A stretch of DNA of 64,000 nt from Astragalus membranaceus (taxonomy: Eukaryota > Streptophyta > Magnoliopsida > Fabales > Fabaceae): assembly GCA_039519185.1 (NCBI GenBank), contig CM076854.1, forward strand, positions 73,217,948-73,281,947. Reading direction: 5' to 3'. Of this stretch, positions 55,572 to 64,000 are shown one piece after another; the first letter of the stretch is position 1, and each line of letters opens with the position of its first letter. The notes beneath the pieces are model-generated. The model saw nothing but the letters and a program-made list of their open reading frames with translations, had not been told where the DNA came from and searched no databases. Both the position numbers and the translations under genes were made by a program.

Positions 55572-57185
55572 TCAATAAAACAGATACGGATACTGAGTCC
55601 GCATATCGTCCTCCAACTCCCATGTAGCTTCCTCGACGGAAAAACCATCCCAAACCACCTTGACAATGGGAATCGACTTCGTCCGTAGAGTCCTCTCGCC
55701 ACGTTCCACAATGTAATTTGGATGAGGTTGGAAAGACAAGTCCGGTCGGAGGTCAATCATTTCAAAATCTAACGGTTGACTTGGATCGGGAATGTACTTC
55801 CGCAACTGAGACACATGGAATACATCATGAAAATTTGACAATGGAGGAGGCAAAGCGATGCGGTATGCAAGAGGCCCAACTCGCTCGATAATTTGGAAGG
55901 GTCCAATATACCGAGGACTGAGTTTCTTCACCCGTAATGCCCTACCTGTGCCAATTGTTGGTGATAATCTCAAAAACACATGATCACCCGTCTCAAACTC
56001 TAACGACCTTCTCCTTTTGTCGGCATAACTCTTTTGCCTACTCTGTGCAGCTTTCATTCTTTCTCTGATCTGGCAGATCTTTTCTATGGTGTCCTGAATC
56101 ATCTCAGGTCCTAACAATCGGTTCTCACCGACTTCCCACCAACACAATGGAGTTCTACATTTCCTACCATACAACGCTTCATAAGGTGCCATTCCGATAC
56201 TGGAATGATAACTGTTGTTGTAAGAGAATTCCACTAATGGAAGATGATCCTCCCATTTCTTCCCATCATCAAGTAGTGAAGCCCTAAGCATATCCTCTAA
56301 TGTCTGGATAGTCCTCTCGGTCTGACCATCTGTCTGCGGGTGATAAGCGGTACTAAGAAGTACTTTAGTCCCCAATGCTTCATTCAGAGCTTTCCAAAAT
56401 CGAGAAGTGAACTTCGGATCTCGATCCGATACTATACTGGTAGGAACCCCATGTAACCTTACTATGTTCTTTAAATACACTTCTGCTAATTTGGATACCT
56501 TACTGCTCGAACGAACTGGAATAAAATGAGTTGATTTAGTTAACCGATCCACCACTACCCAAATGGAGTCGTTACCGGCTTGAGACCTTGGCAATGCCAT
56601 TACAAAATCCATGGAAATGTCTTCCCACTTCCACACTGGCACGTCCAGTGGCCGTAACAGACCAGCAGGCTTCTGATGTTCGATCTTAACTCTTTGGCAA
56701 GTTAAGCATTGAGATACAAACTCAGCAATCTCTATCTTCATTCCATGCCACCAATATATCTGCTTTAAATCTCTATACATCTTGGTGGATCCAGGATGTA
56801 CAGAAAATAAACTTCGGTGTGCTTCTTCTAGCACTTGCCTTTTAATATCTTCATTATCGGGCACACAGATCCTACCGTTGAAACAAATTACTCCATCACT
56901 ATCTTCGGTAAAGTCTGGCAACACTTTTTGTGATTGTAGCTTCACATCAATTTCCTGCGCTAAGCGAATAGAATCCCTTAATGAACTAGAGATCCTCATG
57001 TGGCTCAACACTAACCGGTTCTTCCTTGATCTTGCATTCAAATTTAAGTCTCTAAAGGACTCCAACAATTTCATTTCATGCATCATAAACTCTGCCATGT
57101 GAATGGATTTCCTACTTAGTGCATCAGCTACAACATTAGCCTTTCCCGGATGATACTTCAATTCGTAGTCATAATTCTTCAGAAA
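55572..57185 (-). pseudogene. Gy5 Pol, second part: end of RNase H, integrase, chromodomain-like tail
   Basis: In the same frame as the upstream part but after the TAA at 57186-57188. It reads YHPGKANVVADALSRK, the integrase zinc region (HPGSTKMYRDLKQ...CLTCQRVK), MDFVMALPRS and SDRDPKF for the two Asp, and HPQTDGQTERTIQ with the catalytic Glu retained. The tail is GPLAYRIALPP, LRKYIPDPSQPLDF and a chromodomain-like end VVWDGFSVEEATWELEDDM. The stop is at 55572. Apart from the upstream nonsense codon there is no lesion here. Confidence 0.93.
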
Positions 57186-59942
57186 TTACACCCATCTTCT
57201 CTGCCTGTTATTCAACTCCTTCTGGTAAAATAAATATTTCAAACTTTTATGATCACTGAAGACTTCGAAACGAGACCCATATAGGTAATGTCTCCAAATC
57301 TTCAGTGCGTACACAATAGCTGCCAACTCCAAATCATGAGTCGGATAATTCTCTTCATGAGTCTTCAACTGTCTGGAGGCATAAGCTACAACTTGTTGCT
57401 TCTGCATTAGAACACATCTTAAACCCTTTCTAGAAGCATCACTGTAAATTTGGAATTCCAAATACGGATCCGGAAGAATTAGGATTGGAGCAGAAGTCAA
57501 CCTAACCTTCAACTCTTGAAAACATTCCTCACAATCGGCATCCCATATAAACGGTTGGGCCTTACGAGTTAACCGTGTAAGTGGAAGAACCAATTGTGAA
57601 AAACCTTGAATAAACCTCCTATAGTAACCAGCTAGACCCAAGAAACTTCTTATTTCAGTGACAGATGTTGGTTGTTCCCAGTTCAACACCGCTTCCACCT
57701 TACTAGGATCCACTGCAACTCCCGATTGGGAAATCAGGTGTCCCAAAAACTTCACTTCCGGCATCCAGAAGTTACACTTCGATGGCTTGGCATACAATTT
57801 CTTTTCTCGGAGTACGTTCAGAACAATGCGAAGATGTTGGACATGGTCCTCAATGGTCTTAGAGTACACCAAGATATCATCAATAAAAACTACAACAAAC
57901 TGATCGAGATATGTGTGGAACACTCGGTTCATGTAATCCATGAATACGGCTGGAGCATTAGTCAAACCGAAGGGCATCACTACGAACTCGTAATGTCCAT
58001 ATCTAGTACGGAAAGCTGTCTTCGGAATATCTAAGGCTCTTACCTTTATTTGATGATAGCCCGACCTCAGATCAATTTTTGAAAATACCACTGCACCTCG
58101 AAGTTGGTCAAGCAAATCGTCTATCCTTGGCAAGGGATATTTATTCTTGATCGTCACTTTATTCAGTTGTCGATAATCTATGCACAATCTCATGCTATCA
58201 TCCCTCTTTCTGACTAGCAACACCGGAGCACCCCATGGAGAAGCACTCGGTCGGATAAACCTTTTCGATATTAACTCTTCAAGTTGAGACTTCAATTCCT
58301 TCAATTCTAAAGGAGACATCCTATAAGGGGCAATAGATATCGATCCTGTGCCAGGAATCAATTCTATCGAGAATTCTACCTCTCGGGCAGGAGGTAAGGA
58401 TGAAACTTCCTCTGGAAAAACATCTAGAAATTCATTTACCACTTGCACAGATGACAAGTCTAAACCCGTTTCAGTAGATGCAGACAACATAATAAGAATA
58501 GCTTCCGCACCTTGGAATAATGACTGGCTTGCTTCGGTGTAAGAGATCGTTGCTTCAAAATCTGCCTGTGTCAACCCTACGGATTCGGAGGCGAAGCTAA
58601 TGGTACGATCGGCACAGTTGATTGTTACATGATTTTCAGCCATCCAATTCATACCCAAAACAATGTCCATACTTCTCATAGGCAAGCAAATAAATTTCAC
58701 AACGAAATGTCTGTCCCCTATGACAAGTAGGCAATTTTCACACAATGATTGGGTCTGGACCCGACCCTTGGCAGCAGTTAAAATAGTTATCGGTTCGGAT
58801 AGCTCAGACAATGCTAGTCCCAACCGATCCACACACGCTTGTGATATAAAACAGTGAGTTGCACCAGAATCATATAAAATATTGACTGAGTTATTAAAAA
58901 GAGATCCCGTACCCCTCAGAAGATTATCTATAGGTGTGATGGTTCGAGCATCCAATGTGTTGATTCGTCCTTGCCTTGGCGCATTCGGGGCTCCTTGGGA
59001 ATTTTTCTTTGCCGGGCACTGATTTGCATAGTGGCCCTCTTCATTACAACGATAGCACCGATTAGGTTTCTGCCAACAATCACCGGAATGATACTTTCCA
59101 CAATTACTACACTTGTGGGGCTTGGTTGGGTCATGGGATTGCACCTGCTTCCCTTTATAATTACTTCCCTTGAATGGCCTGGATGGAGTAGAAGATTCAG
59201 CAATCTTTTTCTTACCCTTCCAATAGTCTTTCTTTTCAGCATACATTTTCCTCAAATCCTCCTCAGCAACATATGCTTGTTGCACTAAGGCAGGATAATT
59301 AACCAAAGTGTAAGAACTGAGTCCTTGGCTCACATCAGCTCGGAGACCTTCTTTGAACATTTGCATCTTCCACATATCATTTGGGGCATACCTCCCCAAC
59401 TCATAGAACTGAGATAGTCTTTCAAATTTCGCAGCATATTCCCCAACTGACAAATCACCTTGTTTGAGATTCACAAACTCTGCTTGCTTGCTTAGTTTCT
59501 TCACTGAAGGGAAATATTGCTTCAGAAACAATTCCTTGAAGTTGTCCCAAGTGAGGGGAGTTCCTTGGAGTTCCATCATTTTCCTTGCATTACACCACCA
59601 GGTGTGGGCATCTTCATCGAGCACATTTGCCGCACATATTACCTTCTCTTCTTCCCCGCATTGCAAGGTTTGAAAAATTTTCTCCATTGAATTAATCCAA
59701 TAATAAGCAGTCATTGGATCCGGTCCACCCTTGTAAGTCGGGGGCTTCATCTTTTGAAATTGGAAATACGTCCGGTTAGGATCTTCTTGATGAGGTTGGA
59801 AATTGGGCTGTTGCAGACCCATTTGGTCATGCTGCATTTGCAACATATCCTGCATCATCTTTTGCTGATTCTCAATGACATTCTGCATCCACTCAAGGTT
59901 CGGATCAACAGGAGGAGGAACGCCTCTACCTCTTCTGGCCAT
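57186..59942 (-). pseudogene. Gy5 Gag, protease, RT and first part of RNase H
   Basis: Starts at ATG 59942 (MARRGRGVPPPVDPNLEW); the frame is open a little upstream but this Met matches family practice. Gag has an N-terminal Gln/Met-rich stretch and zinc knuckles (CSNCGKYHSGDC, CYRCNEEGHYANQC). The protease shows ILYDSGATHCFIS. RT has FIRPSASPWGAPVLLVRKRD, FSKIDLRSGYHQIKV and the catalytic FVVVFIDDILVYSK. RNase H begins IYSDASRKGLRCVLMQ. It ends after NNRQRRWV at TAA (57186-57188), where relatives have Glu (GAA to TAA). About 918 codons. Confidence 0.93.
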
Positions 59943-60062
59943 GATTCTGCGAAATATGCACAAAGTATTAAGTTGATCAAGCTCAATGTCTAATAGCAAA
60001 CTAAGAAAATCACGACTGGAGAAAGCAAAGACCCTAAAAGCTAAGTCCGACTAGGTCGAACC

Positions 60063-60074
60063 GCTCTGATACCA
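60063..60074 (-). other. Primer-binding site of Gy5
   Basis: Minus strand TGGTATCAGAGC, two bases after the 5' LTR boundary at 60077. Confidence 0.92.
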
Positions 60075-60076
60075 AC

Positions 60077-62275
60077 TGTAACACCCCGGTATTTTTAACA
60101 TGTAAGAATACCCAGGTGAGGCAAAGTATAAACATCAGAGATAATATGTCCTGCTTAGACACTGAATACCATTACAAAAGCTTTTTGCTGAAATATAACA
60201 TAACCGTCTTATACACAAATAAGACTATACGGTACTCAGACCATAAACCCTCAGCAACTATGGTAGTCAGAGTCATACAAGAAAGCGGAAAGAAAGTTAA
60301 ACATAACACTAATGCCATAGTGCAGTGATACATAGACAACAGAAGGAAAATAAACTTAAACATAAAGCTAAGTCATCATCCTTCACCCGGGGCCACCTAC
60401 TCTTGCCTCTGAGGTTTCTTCTGTCCCTATTTATCTGTAAAACAACAACATTTAAACAGTGAGATACAATCTCGGTCCGGTTTTTAAAACATTGTTAACT
60501 CAACACGGCATCGACTGCGCGAACGCTAACTCCCGATGAACTGCATTATTTTACACATAGCATTTCACCGACTGCCCCAAGACTAATCCCGGCGAATCTT
60601 CCATAACTCAGTGCGTCACCGACTGCCCCAAGACTAATCCCGGTGAACCACACTACAATACAACAGTAACGTACCACCGACTGCCCCAAGACTAATCCCG
60701 GCGAACGCTACTCAATACTCTTTGACACACCACCGACTGCCCCAAGACTAATCCCAGCGAACCCCTTACCAATAATAGTTTCACTATTGGCCTCGGAGCC
60801 TAGGGTAGGGGATTATGACTGCCCCTCCTAGTATGTCAACATGGGTCGTCACCCAAACTCGATATAATATATATATATATATCTACCGATACATGTACTC
60901 AGGGTTCATTACCTCAACGATCAATTGGACATTTTGTTCCTTTAAATTGTAATTAACCACATAGGACTCATAGTCCGATTTGTTAACAATAAAACACATC
61001 CGCACACGAGTACTAGTATTCGGCTTTTCAAAACAAGTTCAACATCAAAAGTGTTTTATAAAACCCTCTGAAATACACCCAAGATCATGGCATCATAAGC
61101 CTAATATCATTATATAAGGGTTAGGGAAGGATTAGGAAAGTATTGGAATTGAAACGGAATTATTTCGGACACTTTGAAAATTTTGGACAGAACTAGGCGC
61201 ACGGGTCGTGCCCCTGGACGCACGGGTCGTGCGCCCTGTTAGACATTTTTAGACACTGAAACAGAACCATGCGCACGGGTCGTGCCCCTGGGACGCACGG
61301 GTCGTGCGCATTTGATAGCATTCCAAAAATGGCCTGTTTTAAGAAAATTTGCTTTCCGATTACTCCGAAACTCGCCCCGATCGATTCCTAACTCAAAAAC
61401 AGACAGTACCAGACAATACACCAGTCCAATCAACATCAAACAATCAAGCAATTCAATCAAAAACTCAACGATTACGAATTTCGTTAAAACGCGATATATT
61501 TCAAAATAACGTTTTCGACTCAAAATCTTTCGAAACCAAGTCACACAATTCATTTCGAAACGGAATAAGCCTAAACGTGAGTAAAACTCACCCTTGAAGC
61601 GAAAGACGTTGCCGAGCCGAAATCACCGATGTGTCAAAATCACCGAATCGAACCCAAACAACACCGAATCGCTCCTAACTTCGTTTCGAGCTTCCAATCG
61701 CGTTCAATCCGCTCCTAGCTTCGATCCTAAACATAACCCAATCACCAACACCACCTATCAATCCTTGATTTCAACGAATTTCTCCACAAAACCCTCAATT
61801 TTCGAAATCAAAAGGGAAGGGGAAAAACGGAGGGGAATCTTACCAAATTCTTGGGTTATGATGAGGGAGGGAAGATGATGAAGATGATGAATTTTGAAGG
61901 GATGGGCTTCACTCCTCTTCTTCCTTTCTCTTCTTCTTTTCCTCTTCTTCTTTCTCTTCTTTTCTCTTCTTTTCCTCTTCTGCGCGTATGCCTTCTTTCT
62001 TTCCTCTCTTCTATTCTTTTCTTTCTTTAAACAAACACACACACACACACACACATATTTAAATAATAAATAAGTGGTAGCGTGGTCCAATTACCGTATC
62101 GATCTTAATCCCCTATTTCGATTTCAATACTTTCTTGACCCGTATTATCCGGTTAACAATCTAATGTCATCCAATAAATAATTTTAGCACTCAATAAATT
62201 TACCAGTTAAGTACTAAATTATTCCTACTGGGTTAACATCCAAATAATTCGCCTAATTATTTTGAGGATGTTACA
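60077..62275 (-). repeat. 5' LTR of Gy5 (2199 bp)
   Basis: The fuller copy. It has four 'caccgactgccccaagac' units (60560-60765) and, absent from the other LTR, a block at about 61065-61560 with two copies of a GCGCACGGGTCGTGCCCCTG motif (61197-61235 and 61270-61311). (AC)n is at 62035-62056. Confidence 0.92.
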
Positions 62276-62365
62276 ACCGAAGAGGAACTTCTGGAGATTC
62301 GTCAGCTTTGGGCAGAATTCTTTATGAAGATTCGTACAGAACAAAAGGATACACTCTTTTAGATT
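62276..62365 (+). pseudogene. Cac3 last exon, right piece and stop
   Basis: Continues in phase from 53795 after the target duplication ACCGA. It reads EEELLEIRQLWAEFFMKI and ends at TAG (62359-62361), the normal C-terminal style of CACTA Ulp1-like proteins (acidic helix then WAEFF). Confidence 0.85.
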
Positions 62366-62728
62366 TCCTAGTTTAATTTTTCTTTTAGAAATATTTTGTT
62401 TTAGATACACTAGTTCCAATTTGTAAATTCTGGTTGTGTTATGGTTGTTTTGTTTGGGCAGAAATATTTTGTTATGGTTCTATGGTTTGTGCTGCTTCTG
62501 GAGATTCGTCACTAGTTCCAATTGTGCTGCTTCTGTTATGGTTTGTGTTATGGTTGTCCGGGATAATTAGTCCCAATTTGTAAATTTGTAAATTTGTAAA
62601 TTCTGGTTATGTTATGGTTGTCTAGTTAATTCCAATTGTGCTGCTTCTGTTATGGTTTGTGTTAGCAGGTTCTTATAAGTTAGACGACCGGTATTGATAA
62701 AAATTATCAAAATAAAAAAAGAAACTAG
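62366..62728 (+). other. Cac3 3' region
   Basis: AT-rich and non-coding, with irregular repeats of 'gttatggttgt', 'gtgctgcttctg' and 'gtaaatttgtaaatt'. It lies between the protease gene stop and the subterminal repeats. Confidence 0.6.
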
Positions 62729-63201
62729 ACATTTAGCATCGGTTGTTTAAAACAAGCGATGCTAAATGTCATTTTGTTTATCAAGAAAATGACATTTAGC
62801 ATCGGTTATTTGGAACAACCGATGCTAAATGTATCAAAAAAAAAAAACATTTAGCATCATTTGTTTCAAATAACCAATGCTAAATGTATCAAAAATGACT
62901 TTTAGCATCAGTTTTTGAAACAACTGATGCTAAATATCATTTTTTTATACAAAAATGACATTTAGCATCGGTTGTTTCAACTAACCGATGCTAAATGTCA
63001 TTTTCCAGACTGCAAAAACAATGATAAAAGGGACATTTAGCATCGGTTTTTAGAAAACCCGGTGCTAAATGTGACATTTAGCGTCGGGTAAATAGCCGAC
63101 GCTAAAAGTCTTTCTTTTAACATCGCGGGATTTAACATCGGCCGATAACCGACGCTAAATGTCCAAAATAACCGACACTAAATGTCTTTTCTGCACTAGT
63201 G
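62729..63201. repeat. Right subterminal repeats and terminus of Cac3
   Basis: About eight inverted pairs of ACATTTAGCATCGGTT and AACCGATGCTAAATGT, each able to form a hairpin, then the terminus CTTTTCTGCACTAGTG ending at 63201. The motif differs completely from those of Cac1 and Cac2. Confidence 0.9.
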
Positions 63202-63535
63202 ATTTGAAGAATGCAGGCAGAGAGGATCAACATGTTCTTGAATCTTGATTTGATTCGCCATGGAAGTGGAAAATCAAAACCTAAAAAATGATTTCTAAAG
63301 AAGGAAGAAGATCATAGAAATGAGAAATTTCTGAGAGATTCAGAGTGTGGAAGAACTATCTTTCAACTATTGCCATATTGAAGGTACCGTAGAATCAAGA
63401 AGAGTGAAATGAAAAGCAATTTCATTGATTGATTGAATAACTTTACAACTAGCTATTTAAACAAAGTGTAGAAACTCCAATAGAAGTAACAGAATACATA
63501 CCCTCCTAACTAATTGTAACTAACAACTAATTGTT
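63202..63535 (-). mobile_element. Ty1/copia-like 5' end: short LTR, leader and gag start
   Basis: On the minus strand a probable short LTR (about 63530-63379; starts near TGTTAGTTACAATTAG, has a TATTTAAA-like box, ends CCTTCA) is followed by a leader and an ATG at 63250. The frame MANQIKIQEHVDPLCLHSS resembles the start of plant copia Gag. It is cut at 63201 by the Cac3 terminus. The primer site after the LTR is degenerate (ATATGGCAATAG), and no second LTR is in view, so this is a moderate call. Confidence 0.55.
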
Positions 63536-63638
63536 TTTTGCCAGAATGATATTTCATTAAAGGGGTAACTACATTGCTACATCGAATTGAGATGAATCAA
63601 AATATACATCAAACGAACCCTAATTTAAAAATGAGTAT
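63536..63638. other. Spacer between copia-like LTR and H2B pseudogene
   Basis: About 100 AT-rich bases, probably the former 3' untranslated region of the H2B gene copy. No other feature is seen. Confidence 0.4.
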
Positions 63639-64000
63639 TCAAGAACTCGTAAACTTCGTGACGATTTTGGTTCCTTCAGAGAAGGCGTGCTTGGCAAGCT
63701 CACCAGGAAGAACAAGGACGACGACAGTCTGACTCTTGCGAGATGAGCTATCGTAGGCTTGTAGCGAGCAAGTCTCGATGATTCTTGTTCATGATTCCCA
63801 TATGTCTCGCTGGAAATCTCGATGTCAGGGTGCACTTGCATCAGAACTTTGAAGATGTAAATCTTGTAGGTCTCAACGCTCTTTGCCTTCCTCTTCTTCT
63901 TGTCACTGGAGGTTGCGTCCTTCGGGATCTCCTTCCCCGCCCTCATCTTCTCTTCCAGAGCTTTCTCTGGTGGCTTCTTCTCCGGGGTTTTTTCTCTCCC
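63639..64000 (-). pseudogene. Histone H2B pseudogene, 5' end outside the window
   Basis: The minus strand from 64000 reads a Lys/Glu-rich tail, then KRKAKSVETYKIYIFKVL, VHPDIEISS, the core start of plant H2B. The following helix (SFINDIFEKLAQ in H2B generally) is deleted, after which the frame shifts. SSRLARYKPTI and then, in another frame, ELAKHAFSEGTKIVTKFTSS and TGA (63639-63641) complete the C-terminus. H2B packages DNA in nucleosomes with H2A; without the deleted helix this copy cannot. Plant H2B genes lack introns, so gene duplication and retroposition cannot be told apart here. Confidence 0.88.

Larger units (their letters stand above)
53796..62275 (-). mobile_element. Gy5: Ty3/gypsy (chromovirus-like) element, one nonsense codon from an open Gag-Pol
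   Basis: 8480 bp flanked by ACCGA (53791-53795 and 62276-62280). The LTRs begin TGTAACACCCCGG and end GAGGATGTTACA but differ in length (1726 and 2199 bp) because of a deletion in the left copy. The primer site is at 60063-60074 and the polypurine tract at 55522-55536. A minus-strand Gag-Pol of about 1456 codons is broken only by a TAA between RT and RNase H. It is inserted in the last exon of the Cac3 protease gene. It is a different family from Gy4, sharing only terminal motifs and domain order. Confidence 0.95.
50834..63201 (+). mobile_element. Cac3: decayed CACTA element, left end missing
   Basis: Plus-strand remnants of a TNP2 transposase (50834-~51830) and of a Ptta/Ulp1-type gene (51960-62365) are followed by subterminal repeats and a clean right terminus TTTCTGCACTAGTG at 63201. 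The left terminus (expected CACTAGTGCAGAAA) is not found, so the 5' end is lost or lies beyond other insertions. Gy5 is inserted in its last coding exon. Several nonsense changes and a large deletion make it non-autonomous. Confidence 0.85.

Overview
The window is plant nuclear DNA and consists almost entirely of transposable elements nested inside one another. Plant-specific content includes En/Spm (CACTA) transposases of the TNP2 type, Ty3/gypsy elements primed by initiator tRNA-Met, an L1-type LINE with a plant DUF4283/CCHC ORF1, and captured plant gene pieces (LEUNIG, an amino acid permease, an LRR receptor kinase). A eudicot is clear. A legume is my guess from general sequence character, not proof. 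I see no intact host gene. The only likely resident host sequence is a broken histone H2B at the right edge.

Layout, with my labels. 1-2081: the end of one Ty3/gypsy element (Gy1). 2082-~5455: an internally deleted minus-strand Ty3/gypsy element (Gy2). 5787-~15230: a CACTA element (Cac1) with an open TNP2 transposase and a second, TNPA/Ulp1-like gene. 15700-50087: one L1 LINE (L1a) bounded by a 12-13 bp target duplication and split by three later insertions: a Pack-CACTA (Cac2, 19206-28103, TSD ATC), a non-autonomous Ty3/gypsy with 2.9 kb LTRs (Gy3, 28286-36551, TSD ATACC) and a coding Ty3/gypsy with 3.08 kb LTRs (Gy4, 37163-47855, TSD CCCCT). With these removed, the LINE is about 6.5 kb and its ORF2 stays in phase across all three junctions. 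50227-50424: a 5'-truncated LINE tail. About 50430-63201: a decayed CACTA (Cac3) whose Ulp1 exon is split by a Ty3/gypsy element (Gy5, 53796-62275, TSD ACCGA). The right end of Cac3 sits in the gag start of a Ty1/copia-like element. 63639-64000: the H2B pseudogene.

The most interesting object is Cac2. Between typical CACTA ends it carries, all on the plus strand, exons with introns of UTP11, an LRR receptor kinase, an amino acid permease and LEUNIG, then a well-folded tRNA-Arg(ACG), plus a nested hAT element with an 8 bp target duplication. It has no transposase of its own. Cac1 encodes a full-length TNP2, but the Cac1 and Cac2 ends and subterminal repeats differ, so Cac1 is not an obvious helper.

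Of the autonomous-type elements, Cac1 TNP2 is open, L1a lacks only one nonsense codon, Gy5 is interrupted by one nonsense codon, and Gy4 has two +1 frameshifts in homopolymer runs plus a Glu-to-Lys change at the integrase catalytic Glu. All calls are from reading the sequence; no database search was possible.
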